Assembly: GCA_013398955.1 (NCBI GenBank)
Contig: VWPU01013476.1
Span: 1 to 64,000, forward strand
DNA length: 64,000 nt
Reading direction: 5' to 3'
Origin: Callaeas wilsoni
Taxonomy: Eukaryota; Chordata; Aves; Passeriformes; Callaeidae
A model generated the notes under the pieces. The model saw only the letters and a program-made list of their open reading frames with translations, made no database searches and had not been told where the DNA came from. The position numbers and the translations under genes were made by a program. This document shows positions 27,501-39,700 of the stretch, in pieces (the first letter of the stretch is position 1; every line of letters begins with the position of its first letter).

Positions 27501-30500
27501 AATGGGCATCAGCATTTCAGGGCAAGTTAGGTTACTTCAGCATCCTCTGGGGGAATTCTTAACAAGCAGAAACTTGCTCACCTCCTTGGAAAATAATACT
27601 GAATTCATCAGCTGTCAGAGAGGAGAGAACACACTTCTGGCTGCAGTAAATCCATGCCCTGGTAGCAGTGAGGCTGAGTACAAGTGCAGGTTGAGGAGTA
27701 ATCTCTTGAAGGAGCCTGCGGGCTTGGGGAGGGGGAGTTGTTTGTTGGTAGTTGTCCCTCAGGAGAATTTTAGCCCTTGGGCAGAAGCAGGGTGCAGAGC
27801 CTGAGCCCTTCCACTTCCAGAGGATGTGTGTTGTGGTGGCAGGGTGTCCACCTTGTGTCCAGTAGCTCTCACTAAGGAAAGCGTTTTCTCTGTATCAGTT
27901 TTTGATGGTGAGGTTTTGGTTCTGATTTCAGTACCCAAAAACTTGGCTGATCCGACATCTCCAACCCTTTCAAATACGAGTCTCCTGGTTATTTTGTAAC
28001 CTCGCTCTTCCCTTGGGCCTCTTGCTTTTATGAAACATCTAAAATAGTAACATTCAGACCCCTTACAGTCAACAGGTGATTGATATCCCTGGAAACTTGG
28101 AAAAGAGAAGATCTCAGTGTTTGAAAAACCAAGATTTTGCTTGCAAGTTTGCTTTCTGTCTGTACGTGTCTCAAGCAGCCTTCATGGAGTGGTTCCTTAT
28201 ATAAAGGCCAGCTTTGGATGAAATTGTGTCAATGCTTTAAGTCCATCCCATTTGTGTATCCAAGATCTCAGAGCTGGGAGATTCCTAAATGTCCTTCTGG
28301 GGTCTCCTGGATTTCCTCTGTGTTTCTCAGCCCTGGTGCTTAATGTTTTACAGCTCCTGAGCAGAGGGTGGGTGACCAAAGGCAGTGTTTTATCTGGATC
28401 ACTGTTCTCTCACCTTGCAGATTCAGCTGCAGTTTGTGGCAGTTATTTGCAGTATCTCTTTCTCCGGGTGTTTTGCTGTATTGTGAGAATACTGTTAGAT
28501 CTGTATTTTATGATTCTCTTACATCAGTATTAGATGCCTCCTTGAAGTATAACGTTGCATTCCTCTGTGGTTTAATCCTTCATCTGAAACAAGCTAAGAC
28601 TAACAGGTCTACCTTAAATTGTTCACTCTAAATTTAGCAGCCAGAGACAGAATGATCAGGAAGGGCTAAATTAATATTATGTCAAAAAGGCCTTGGGACA
28701 AGGAAAGGAAAAAAGCCAGTTTGGAACAGAGGGTCCCCTTTCAAGTCTTTTAGTTCAGAGCAGAATTTAGAGGAACTGCTTTACAGAAGGAAAAGTTTGA
28801 AATGAGCCAGTATTTTAGGGAACTGGACAATGAGATGTTTCACTGTCCTTTATGATCTGACCAATGCTCGCTTTGAATAAGTGAGGGTTAAAGTGACAAG
28901 CTGATAAATTCTGGCCTTGCAGAACATGTCTCCTGCGTTTCTAGGGATATTTTAGAGTAACCTACATATGATTGCTGTGCATTTATTTTCATGAAATAAA
29001 TACTGCTTGGGCACTCTGCCCAAAATGAGGCTATCAATGGCAAAGGAAGTGATGCCAGATTAGTTATAATACTTCTGTGTGGAGATTTCCATTGTGCTCT
29101 GAATGTAGCCTGAAGGGACAGGGATGTTGAATTCAATCAGTTATTTTCATGATGACTTATTTGGAGCTAACGTTAAGATGGCATTCACATAGTACAAATC
29201 AGTTATTTTCATGATGACTTATTTGGAGCTAACGTTAAGATGGCATTCACATAGTACAAATCAGTTATTTTCATGATGACTTATTTGGAGCTAACGTTAA
29301 GATGGCATTCACATAGTACAAAATATGTAGATTAAAAATTTCTTTATTTCATGGCTTTTGCCCCTTGAGAATGCTGTGGTCAAAATAATCTAACATATAA
29401 AAAGAGTTTTAGAGGACTATTTCAGGAAGCAGGAGTATATGTTTACATTTCAGCTTTCCTCCCTTTCTCCTCCACCAGTCAGTTTTTAAACAAATTGTAC
29501 TATTTTCTCTGGCTTCACCAAACTTTATGCTGCAGATAGGCCAGTTTAAAAGAATAACAGTTTTTTAAAAAAAATAATCCAATAGCGATACTGCATTGTG
29601 GGCTCATTTGAGGCCTTCTGTTTGTGTTTCTTGATTCCCCCAGTTCCCAGATGTGCAGTGACTCATCCTACTGAACAATGGGAACAGCATCTCTTACTCC
29701 TTCTCTTGGTCCCAGTTGGCAAAACTGTTACTCAGAGGATCTGGATTGCAGAGGGAGGAGAGATCAGCAGTGACAGAATGAGTCACCCGAGCTTTGTGGT
29801 CACTCTTGTGTGGGGAGCGGGGAGTGGAACACGAATGGTCCCTGTCGTGCTCTGGGGCACTAAAAAAGGACCATCTGAGCTACATCAAATTCATAACTCA
29901 GAGGTCACTGTTGCCTCCCCCACGGCTGTCCCGTAAAACCCGGGGTGTGGGCGCAGGAGACACCACTGAAACATCTTGATTCATTATCAAGGAGGATGAA
30001 AATCCATAAAAATAGCTAACTGGTTTGTAACTTCCCAATGCGAAACGTACTAACAGACCACTAGTTAAAAATAAAATAAATAAGAAATGTCAGTGCATAA
30101 ATGCTTCACTGGCAGGCTCTGCTGGGACTGTGACAGAACAGGGCTTCCTATCTCGGTATTGTGCTGGTTAAAATGAAATAGTCTTTCATATTTTAAGAGC
30201 ATTATTTGTGAATATTGTCAGAATATTTTTAAAGGAAATAGTGTACTATTAGGACAATGCAAGATATGAGTCTTTTTAAATATGAAAGGCAGAAGCTCAG
30301 CAACCTCCTATGAACATCATTGATCTGAGGAAGTTTCTGGAGCTGCCACAGTTCTTCTTGCAACATCAGCCTGTAAAAGACCTAATCCGGATCTTTTTTG
30401 TTTGTTTTTTAAGTGAACACACCACAATCTGATTATATTTAGGTAGTTACACATAGTGTAAATACACATAGAGGGTATAAATATACATACATTATAAATA

Positions 30501-33500
30501 ACTTTGGCTTTCATTTCTACTTTGCTGCTTGCAAGCATAGCTTAAAATAGATTGTGATGTTAAAATAACTTTTTTTTTCCAATATAACCATTAAAATACT
30601 GAAATTGAAATAGTCAATCTGCATAAAGATATTTTTAGTATCTGATGAATCAATTGCAAATATTTGCTGACGCTTTTATAGGAAGTCATGGTCATGGAAC
30701 TGAAATAACTGACTAAGATCTGGAGAATGAAAGCACTTGAAGTGCTAAGCCAGCTTTGAATGGAGCTGAATGTCCAGATAGATATTGGATAAACACTAAA
30801 TATTTGCACTGAAAAAGCCAAATCAGCTTCTTCATGGTCAGTGTCTTCAAGAGAAAAAATAATTCAATGTGAAAGGGGCAGCCGATACTTTACTTTGATA
30901 ATTATTTGCCTTGAATGGAAAATCTACTTTGATTTAGAAACTCTCTGTGGGTATTTTTATGTTTATATACATAAGCATTTGTTTGTATGTGTGTATAATA
31001 CCAAAGCATGAGACAGCTTTGCATAAATAATAATTCATTAGCGGAATTCAAAAATCCATTCAAGTGCAGCATGATATAAAACTCAATAAATTTGACTTCT
31101 AGATCTAATTATTATTGCTGTCTATTTTCCCTGGGTGACAAGGAAAAATGAATATAGAAAGGAATGTTCAGTTAGCATAATTGTTCTAATTAAAAACACT
31201 AATAGCAAACGGTTGTGAAACCTGGAGCTTCCATTTTTTCCTCATTTAATACGTTACGTGTTACTCATCGAGTCAGTTAATGCCCGGTGCAGTTGTGTGT
31301 GCTGCTGGCTCAAGGAGCTGAATGTGCTTCCCAGAACATCCCAGTTTTCTGTAAATCTGACTAAGATGTAGAACAAGGTTGTTCCAGAAGCCTCTGGAGC
31401 AGGAACTGAGTCCACACTTCCGCAGGACTTAACCAGGGAATCGTTAAAGCAGGAGGTTTTAAGTGTGTGTGCTGGGTTTGGGGTTATTATTCTGGGACGT
31501 TTTTGGTGGGTGTTTTTCCTCCCTTCATGTTTGTCTGCTTTAACGTTTTGAGGATTTTCAACTTCAAACCCTCTGGAGCTTGTTGAGGATTTCTTGTTTT
31601 GGCTGGAAACAGACATTTTGACTTAAGTACTAGATGCCTTTGGATTCTGTGCTAGAAGAGACTATTTAGGTTCCTGCAGATCTGTCAGACCACGTGCATG
31701 GTGCTCACACCTGTTCCAGCCACCTGGCTTGGTTCCCCAGCTCTCCCAGTGCTTTGCCATTGCTGCTTAAAATTTCCCTGAACAAATTATGTGGCTTAAT
31801 TGCAACGTTAGGAAGAGCTGGGTAAGAATCTAGAGAAGTCTGTTTGCCCTAAATCACCGCAGAAATGTACGTGTGTTTTTTTCCGTCAATCAGTTTATTT
31901 TCTTCCCCCCTTATCAATGTGCAGAATGTCAGAGTGGTGGGTGTGTGGGGTGGGAGACAGGGGAGGCAGCAGCTGTAAATCAGGTGGTCCTGCCTGGGTG
32001 TCCCTGCACTTCCAGGCACGCGGCTGTTCCTGCTCCAGCGTGGGAGGGTGGACGGACGGGCAGGGACTCGGAAAGCAGCTGGGTAGAAAATTGGAAGAAT
32101 CTCTATCAGAGATTGGCCCTTTGCAGTATTTTTGCACATCTGAAGGCACTGTGTGGGTCAGAGCACAATAGATAGAGAAGGGGTTTTTTGTAGCTTTAGT
32201 GATCTTTTCTTTCTGGGCTCTCCCATCTCCTGAACATGACTAATGCTGTACAGGAAGCCCTTTTCTCTTATTCATGCAGTCTGTAATATCTCTTCTGATC
32301 CACAGAGTGCCAAAAAATACAGGAAATTACTTTCACCTTATGAAAATTCATGATTGTAAGGAAGCTCTTAGAGCAATTGTTCTTTGGAAACTTCCCCGCT
32401 CTCCCACCCCGCCCCCCCCAAAAAAAAGTGGGTTTTTTCTGCTAGCAATCCATTGTAAATCTTTTGTTGATACTTGGTAGTCCTTTGTAAATCTGTGTGT
32501 TCTCTCCCCTTTATGAAAAGACGCTTCCAGTTTTAAATGTTAGGAAATAATAAACTCCAGCTCCTTTTGTGTGTGCCTTATGCTGAGAGTGTGTACTTGT
32601 CCAGCACTGAATCCTCTGATCTCCAGTCTGATTCCTCACAATGAACTGTTGTGTTCATCTGTTTAGAGTTGTGCTGGGGACAATAATTCTGTTCTGCTGT
32701 CTCAGGCCTATGATGCAGAGGAGGATGTGTGCTTTAAGAGTTTATATTGCAGCTGCAGTCCAGGGTAGCACTTGGAGAAAGTTCCATTCTGAATTAGTGA
32801 CTTGGTGGGGGCACCTACTGTCATTTGGTCATGACTGGCAGCCCTGCTCTGTGATAAAGAATGGGTTTTCCTGCCCAAAATCACTAACAGGCAGCAGGAT
32901 TTTTCCACTTTATCGTTCTCATGACATGGCTACAACTGCAAGACACATCCTGAACAATGAAGAAGACTGACTGAATTTCTTCTGCGTGCAAGGGAAGTGT
33001 TTGCAGGAGAGTTTCACTCCAAAGTAGTTTGCATCTGTGTGGAAACAATTTTGTTACTTCTTAAAAGTCTGTGCAGGACTTCTTGTCCCCACTGATGCAA
33101 GTGGGCCCTTGATTTGAGTGGGATGTTGGGCGAGCTTGTTTGATCAAAGACTAAATCCTCTTACACAAGAGTAAATTTTCACACAAGAGTGAATTTTCCC
33201 TGTAAACATTCCTAGTTTCTTCTCAATATTAACTGCTAAAGGACTTTGTGCAAGATGGGCAAATCTGTTACTAAAAGTCTTGAGCCCAGAAGGGAAGCTA
33301 TCTGTAGAAGAGCAAGTCTTTCAGAATGTTTCTTTCTTTCATTTGTTTGTGACAGGCAAGTCTAGCTTAAACCATCATAAATTGTGGGTGACTTAAATCT
33401 TTCACTTTTCTAAAGATATGCCAGCCAGTCTAGGATATGCTTTTGTTCACTGTTATGAATTTTAAACAAAATACATTGGTTTCTTATAAATGTGTTTCAT

Positions 33501-35384
33501 TTTTACTCCCACTCAGTTGTCAGTTAACTGCACTTATCTTACAAGGGGAAAAAACCCTAATTCTTTAAGTCAAAGAACTGACTTTAATAGCATTTCTTTT
33601 TTATTATAGAGCTTTACTGGCTAGATCTGAGCATTTGTTCAAATCTCTACTCAACTTTGATTTTTGCAGACCTGGTGACACTGCTCTGTTAGACCTCAGT
33701 GTGTGTTGGAAAGTGAGAAGGCCTTGGTTCTGTTGGGTTTTCTATCCTAGAAGCAAGCTTAGTTCCCATCTCTTTCCTTTTCCGCAGGGTGAATCGGTGA
33801 AATACTTCCTGGATAACCTGGATCGGATCGGTCAGCTGGTAAGAAACCTTCTCCTTCTGAACCAGAGAGCTCCAAGAGACAAGGAAGGCCTGAGAGTGCT
33901 GTGATCAATGGGGTTTTGGGTTGGTTTTTTAAATAATAGTGCATTAAATAATTCCAGTGTTCTTTCTCTAGAAATAGTAAACTCCAGCTTTCCGAAACTG
34001 AAGCTTAGCATTTGCTTAATCTTTTTTAACAGACAACAAATGAAAGTTGTATTTGTGCACATATTTTATCAGCCCTTCTACGCAGTCTCTGGATCTCATT
34101 CACTTTTCCTGATGTTCTGATGGCTGGTGCTACTTAAGGTAGCAGAAGGAAACCTTAGCAAAATAAAAACCACTCCTAGCACTTGTAGGAGTCAAAATCT
34201 GTAATGAGAACATCTGTTGGGAGACTGCGAGGAGAAAGAAATGAGATGATTTTCTTATATAGTTACAGTGATAAGGTTCTGAAGAACAAATTTCTCTACA
34301 GTGGTAGGTTGGGCCACAGCTTGTGATAGGATCTGTTGCTGTACTCACTGGTCATAGAGTGTGAACCTGGAAGAATTTCCACTAAAGCTTTCAAGATGGT
34401 CCTTTTAAGAGTAATAAACTGTGGAAAAACTAGATTTTTAAAAAAAGCCTTTTTAGTGATGACTTGATCTGCTTAATTGAACACTACCTACGTGGCAGTA
34501 ACACTGTAGCTAAGAATTTCATAATGAAAAAGTACACTTCAGCCTTAAAACAGGAGGCTTGAAGGACAAAAATGTGAGTGAATTAGTCCTTTATTTTTGT
34601 TCTCATGTGTCTCAGGATCTTCTGTAGCTCTTTACCAAAAAGTTGAGCTAAATGGTCAACAGGCCAGTGTTTTAAAGTTGAATGTTCATTCTTCATCTGT
34701 TAATTTTTAAATTTAAAAGCAGCTCCTGGTGATTTTACCCATCCCTTCAGTATTCGGGCATTACCCACAATTTTTGAAGGACTTTTTCTGACACTTCTCT
34801 CCTTTCTTTTACAGAATTATTTCCCCAGCAAACAAGATATTTTGCTGGCCAGAAAAGCCACGAAGGGGATAGTAGAGCATGATTTCATCATTAAAAAAAT
34901 TCCTTTCAAGATGGTAGATGTAGGAGGACAGAGATCTCAGCGTCAAAAATGGTTCCAGTGCTTTGATGGAATAACTTCAATTTTGTTCATGGTCTCCTCC
35001 AGTGAATACGACCAAGTCCTCATGGAAGACAGGCGCACAAACAGACTCGTGGAGTCCATGAATATCTTTGAGACAATAGTCAATAACAAGCTTTTCTTTA
35101 ACGTTTCCATTATCCTGTTCCTCAACAAGATGGATCTTCTCGTGGAGAAGGTAAAGACTGTCAGCATTAAGAAGTATTTCTCGGACTTCAAGGGCGACCC
35201 TCACCGGCTGGAGGACGTGCAGCGTTACCTGGTGCAGTGCTTCGACAGGAAGAGGCGGAACCGCAGCAAGCCCCTCTTCCACCACTTCACCACGGCCATC
35301 GACACGGAGAACATCCGCTTCGTGTTCCACGCCGTCAAGGACACCATCCTGCAGGAGAACCTCAAGGATATCATGCTGCAGTGA
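215..35384 (+). CDS. GNA12: G protein subunit alpha-12 (four-exon gene, join 215-535, 12277-12492, 33788-33838, 34815-35384)
   Basis: The four exons join with intact GT-AG sites in phase 0 and give 385 residues, close to the 381 of human GNA12. Family knowledge: G alpha-12 binds GTP under receptor control at the inner plasma membrane and activates RGS-domain RhoGEFs, hence RhoA, actin and contractility. Seen in the translation: an N-terminal [11 protein letters not shown] with Cys11, the known palmitoylation position; a long Arg-rich helix (about 30-62); P-loop GAGESGKST (68-76); switch I RKATKG (209-214), with Arg209 as the arginine finger; switch II DVGGQR (231-236), with catalytic Gln235 equivalent to human Gln231; NKMD (300-303); TTAID (355-359); and the family C-terminus ending DIMLQ. 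The extra residues relative to human fall in the variable stretch after residue 15. The start has G at -3 and yields the conserved N-terminus. The paralogue GNA13 is excluded by the [11 protein letters not shown] start and by the close match along the whole length. Confidence 0.97.
10221..10420. repeat. 35-bp minisatellite in GNA12 intron 1
   Basis: Tandem units built from ATGGTGACCCATGGG and GGTGGATGTGTCTGGGGAG give a period of about 35 bp, with some shortened units near 10331-10345 and 10390-10405. The open frames on the minus strand here, reading MGHHLP and similar, come from the repeat and are not genes. Confidence 0.92.
11103..11122. repeat. TTG trinucleotide microsatellite
   Basis: About six uninterrupted TTG units lie in intron 1. 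It is ordinary intronic simple sequence. Confidence 0.85.
12277..12492 (+). CDS. GNA12: GNA12 coding exon 2
   Basis: This 216-bp exon encodes residues 108-179 ([10 protein letters not shown] to RRSEYQL), part of the helical domain. It is preceded by a pyrimidine-rich tract ending TTTAG and followed by the donor GTGAGT. Phase is 0 on both sides. Confidence 0.96.
17249..17500 (-). mobile_element. Possible LTR-like remnant
   Basis: Read on the minus strand, the segment has a CCAAT box (complement of 17395-17399), then AATAAA (complement of 17317-17322), then a CT-rich stretch that ends in CA at 17249. That order resembles an LTR. I cannot identify a family, a target-site duplication or any internal region, so this is a weak call. 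Confidence 0.2.
29135..29320. repeat. Three identical 62-bp tandem copies
   Basis: A 62-bp unit starting AATCAGTTATTTTCATGATG occurs three times in a row with no differences that I can see. The neighbouring sequence is unique. The identity points to a very recent expansion or an assembly duplication. Confidence 0.95.
30880..31200. promoter_or_regulatory. Candidate conserved AT-rich regulatory element in GNA12 intron 2
   Basis: The stretch is AT-rich without simple repeats. It holds an octamer-like TTTGCATAAAT next to TAATTCATTAG at 31017-31041, then TAATTATTATTG at 31106-31117 and TAATTAAAA at about 31188. Clusters like this are typical of vertebrate conserved non-coding enhancers. Conservation cannot be tested here. 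Confidence 0.3.
33788..33838 (+). CDS. GNA12: GNA12 coding exon 3 (51 bp)
   Basis: This 51-bp exon encodes [17 protein letters not shown], residues 180-196. The acceptor is TTTTCCGCAG and the donor is GTAAGA. Both flanks are phase 0, so skipping it would remove 17 residues of the helical domain without a frameshift. Confidence 0.95.
33839..34814 (+). other. GNA12 intron 3
   Basis: A 976-bp intron with GTAAGA donor and TTTCTTTTACAG acceptor. I see nothing else in it. Confidence 0.92.
34815..35384 (+). CDS. GNA12: GNA12 coding exon 4 with stop codon
   Basis: This exon encodes residues 197-385, starting NYFPSKQD after a strong acceptor (TTTCTTTTACAG), and ends with TGA at 35382-35384. It holds switch I, switch II, NKMD and TTAID, so most of the GTPase core is in this one exon. 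GC content at third positions rises in its second half. Confidence 0.96.
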   Translation, partial: NYFPSKQDILLARKATKGIVEHDFIIKKIPFKMVDVGGQRSQRQKWFQCFDGITSILFMVSSSEYDQVLMEDRRTNRLVESMNIFETIVNNKLFFNVSIILFLNKMDLLVEKVKTVSIKKYFSDFKGDPHRLEDVQRYLVQCFDRKRRNRSKPLFHHFTTAIDTENIRFVFHAVKDTILQENLKDIMLQ

Positions 35385-36770
35385 AGGAGAGCGGCCCCTG
35401 CTCTGTTGAAATTTCGCTGGAGGGTTCGATCGAAGTTTTTATCCTTTCTTTATGGCCCTTGCATGCGGTGTAGGACCCATGCGAATTCCTTGGCTCAGGA
35501 ATCCTGTACACTAGCCAGTCCAAACAGAGGAGCTATAGGCCGGAGGAGTCATGTTGATGTTAGCTACTGAATCATTTGGACTAAAACACTACTGAAACCT
35601 GGCCGTGGTAGGTTCTGTACCGAGTTTGGAACGCTGAATGACACAACCACCATCTGCCTTCTTCGAGAACGGAAATCTCTGACAAACCGTGGATGGAAGA
35701 CACGTTTCAAATGAATGCGCTCATTTTTCAGAGACACTCATTGTACGAACTGCCTTTTTTTTGTAGTTTGGAGGTGCTGAATCGATCAAACTAATCTAAA
35801 CATGATGAGATTGGCAGCTGTATTGGAGAATGTTAATGGAAGTTCCATTCTGAACCCTTAGGAATATAACCAGGTCTTGTGTGTGTGTTCAGCTTTGCCG
35901 AGGGTCTAGAACCCACCTCCCAAGGTGGATGCACAGCCCTTGTCTGAAGGTTTTGCATGAGTCTCCTGAGGCAGAAGTCTAAACCTGTGTAAGGAAACTC
36001 ATGTTGGAGTAAATGGGATGGGGAGTTAAGGCCTCGCTGATACGGAGAAGGGTTTATTTTGCACTATGCGTGAAGGGTGTTACATCATGGGAAACCTGAT
36101 TTCCTTGGTGCAGCAGCCTGTGCTGGAGCACCCAGCCATGTGTCTGCACAGTGGGTGCTCGAGGGAGATGTGCTCCATGGCAAGCCAGCGCTGTTCTCAC
36201 ACCCACAGTGGGCAGCATTTGTGAAGGTTCAGTATCTCACGTGACAGGGCTTCATCTGTACTCAAAAGTTTGAAAGCTGATTAAACTCTTAAGCAAAGGT
36301 TTTGGTAGCACAGCAGCTGCTTGATTAGTTCCCAACAGCTGACCTTGTAGGAAGACTGAACACCCTGGAGATCCCAGCTTTCCAGCTGCACTGATGTATT
36401 TGGACAGCAAGACCTTGCTGTAAAATTAGCCTTTAATCTGTGTCTTAATGGGATCTTTAGCCTATAGTGATGCACATGGAACTCGGAGCACAGTCAAGTT
36501 TGGAGTCGCCCCCTTTGGGCAGTGGTTTGTGTGTAAAATGGCAAGAGGCTGTGAATAATTTGGATGTGAACTCCGAATTCCCTTGTGCTCTCAATCTCTG
36601 CCAGGTGCCTTTTCTGTGTACAGACATTGAATCTTTTCTACTGCAGTGGGGTACATGGACAAACCGAAGATATTGTAGTGCTATCCTTTAGGTAACTCAA
36701 ACATAGTTTACTGTGCAATTTTTGTCATAGTTTTTATCCAAGAATAAAACCTGAAGGGCTGTTTGTACCC
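35385..36770 (+). other. GNA12: GNA12 3' UTR, proximal form
   Basis: Non-coding sequence from the stop codon to just past the first good poly(A) signal. The start of the UTR has many CpGs, continuing the exon, and then becomes average. The true 3' end may be further downstream, since more AATAAA hexamers occur at 38240 and 39224 and an ATTAAA at 41977. Confidence 0.55.
36743..36748 (+). terminator. AATAAA poly(A) signal, proximal candidate for GNA12
   Basis: The canonical hexamer sits 1.36 kb after the GNA12 stop and is followed within about 20 bases by a GT-rich CTGTTTGT. It is the first canonical hexamer that I find after the stop. Confidence 0.5.
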
Positions 36771-39700
36771 ATAAAAAGTCAGCAGATTCCCTGGAGTTCT
36801 TATCCCCTTTGAGCTTCTAATGGCATGTCAAAACAAGCAAAGTTTTACTTCAGCTGGTAATCCCATGGGAAATGTGGTCAAAGAAAAGTCCTGTTCCGTT
36901 GTCCTTTCATGTTAATTTGGATAAAATCTGGAATCTTTCTTCCCCTCTGAAGCTTGCAGATGTTCATATCAGTATTTTTGTGTGGTTTCCTGATGTAGCA
37001 GCCTCCTGACTTTCTTTGTGCAGGCTCCAGAGTGGAAAAGCTGTGGCTGTTTCAGTGCCTGCAACAGGCACAGAATCGAGGTAAGAAGCAACTGAGAAGT
37101 TGCAGATGGGAAAATCTAACTTAAATTTGAGCAAACTTAAACAGGAATTAGCTTCCTTGTAACAAGTCTTATTTTGCCAGGACCAACTCTGTCTTTTAAA
37201 TATTTATTAATTTTTAACCTCCAAGGGGAAGAATGTTATGTGACTAATACTCAGATGGGGAGAAAATCTTAAGATTATTACATTTGAAAAGGAAAATGTT
37301 TCACCACGGCGTGATGCAAACAAGTTTACTCATCACATGAGGTTGGTTTCTCTGAGCCCATTTGTTTGGCTGAAGACTTAAGGCTGCTTTCAAAGCTTTC
37401 AGATGTTTTCTGAGTTCTTGGTAGTGGTTTTCACTTCACACAAGACACTGGGAAAGAGGAGGCAGTTGTGGGCTCACCTGACTTCTAGGTTGACTTGACT
37501 TTAGTTCTTAGCTTGCTGTGAGCTTTATTCTTTCACTGAATTTTCCAGATGGGTTAATATTACGCTTGTTTTCTCAAATTAGTTAAACATTCCCTTTCCA
37601 ACTGTATTTTTTCTCAAGAATTACCTCAGTTTGGTGTCTGAATCTACTGTAGTTTTACCTGGGAGGCATAGCATGGAATTTCCTGTTCTGTTTTTCTCTT
37701 GACACTCATCCATGGTTTTGTATCCTTAGTCACCTTAGGGATTTACTCTCAACAGAGCTAATGATGCAACTTATATTTTAAGTAATTTAAAATCTGCACC
37801 TGGAAAAGAAACAGCATGAGAGATCTCACAACTGAGCTCTCAAGCTGCTTTTTTTTTTGTATGATATGGCAGTTTTGCACACTTAAGTCAGTTTTAGGGA
37901 ACCAGTTTGCTCACCTTGGGCCCATTATTGCCTTTCCTGTTTTTATTGATGAAATGGGCCTGAGTGTGGGGCTGCAGCCTGCAGGTGAAAATCGGTGGTT
38001 TGGCTCTGTGGGCTGAGAGTTCTGTCGGATTTGGATAGTGGTGGATCACACCGGGAACCCCAGGTCAGGGAACTCTCCTTGCAAAAGTCAAGCACTTCCC
38101 AAGTTTGCAAAGGAGCTGACCTGTGAGTAGAAAGGATATGGGGGTCTTTCTGAAATGTCACCTTTCTCTGCAAAATACACTCCTCTTCTTGCCACAACTG
38201 ATGGGTTTTGGGGTTTTTTTTCAAGGTAAGTTGTGGTGTAATAAAGCCAGAAAATCATGTTGTGGTAAATCAGTGAATTACTAAAGCAGAGCTTAGGTAG
38301 ATGAGGTTGTTCACACATCTTGGGACACGCCTGGTCAGTTGCTTAGTCCTTTCACCAGAAACAAATAGAAAACTTTATTTTAAGAGACATCCTGGAGAAC
38401 TTTGCAGGTAAACACAGCTGGAGAGAACATCTTTTTTTGTCAGCTTTATAGGCTTATTGTTCATTTGGCTGGTCAGGAAATGGGTCACAGGCAGGATGAT
38501 CATCAGATGGAGACCTTGAACAAGTACTTTTTTTTTTTTAAAGAAAAAAGCAGCTTTTTGCTGTCCCTCCTCTGACACCGGGGTCAGTGACAGAGTGTTG
38601 CAGAGGGATTGTCTCTCCCGAGGACAAAGAGAGGAAGCTCTTGCAGCCTGTGCTTGGGGCAGAGACTTACGTAATCTTGGAGTTTAAGTAGAAAAACTAA
38701 ATGGGAGTCGTTTATCCAGCACTACTTTGCGTTTGTTGTCCTCAAAACAAGTGTTCAGCTAATAGAGTGTGTCAGTAGCATTCCTGCAGATTGCAGTGCT
38801 GTCAGTCTCTGAACAGTCCTCAGATGCACTGCAAGGTGACTTGGTGGAGTTAAAATGGAAGAGTGGTTTTCTGGAAGTGACATATTCAATAGGCACTTGT
38901 CACTTTGAAGGAATGAAACAGTTGTTAATGTTGAAAATTAATTGATGGTGGTTATGGAATTGAAATTACTGGCCACTTGATTTTACAACTCAAAGATGCT
39001 TTCAGTTTCATGCAAAGAATGGATCTTATTTTGTTTAATACAGCAGCATAGATTATTTGACTTATTAACTTGATAATATATTTAATTTTTTTAATTGCTG
39101 CTCTGTAAAACCTAGAACTAGGCAGGTTACAAGAATGAAGAAGCTCCTAAAGATGACCATTCCCAGGCCTTCTGAGGCAGGTAAAGCTGAACTGCAGCCA
39201 AGCAGGCAGAGAAAGGAATGGCAAATAAACTGTAGGGAAATGGAGTAGGAAGAGCTCATTTGTATATGGCACTGGAGACAAAAATATAATTCCCCTAGGA
39301 CAGCTGAAGTGGCATTTGGTGTGCAAAAGGGTGCATTTGCTGTGTGTCCCATCCTGTCTGTGTGTTGACTCCCATGCCCACAGCCCCGTTCCCTCTGGGA
39401 ATTCACCCATCCTGATTCCTGTGATCTGCAAAGAAATGTAGAATTAAAGCAGTTAAAAGAACAGACGTGGTACCACTGAACAAACCAGCAGCTTGCTTTA
39501 TTGGCAGACAGCTGCCTTCCACAGAGCAGCATTTTAGAAAACAGGTCCTCTGCTGCCTTTAGATGGCTGTCTTTGCATTAACTATGTTTTAACTTATATT
39601 AACTTATGTTTTGGAGTCTTTTCTATGCGTGTACTTCTTTATATCTGGGGAAAAACCCTTCTGTGCATGGACCTAGAGGATTTCTCTAAAAGGCCCCTCT

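Larger units (their letters stand above)
12493..33787 (+). other. GNA12 intron 2
   Basis: A 21.3-kb intron with GTGAGT donor and TTTTCCGCAG acceptor. Most of it shows no gene-like structure. Exceptions are a possible minus-strand LTR remnant around 17249-17500, three identical 62-bp tandem copies at 29135-29320, and an AT-rich, homeobox-site-rich stretch at about 30880-31200. Open frames up to 120 codons occur on the minus strand but have no splice context or recognisable domain. Confidence 0.9.

Noticed and set aside
31254..31616. Minus-strand ATG frame of 120 codons in GNA12 intron 2
   Set aside because: There is no recognised domain, promoter or splice context, and it is about the length expected by chance in 21 kb.
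39065..39532. Minus-strand frame of 155 codons between the genes
   Set aside because: It is Cys/Ser/Leu-rich with no recognisable motif and no supporting signals. It probably occurs by chance.
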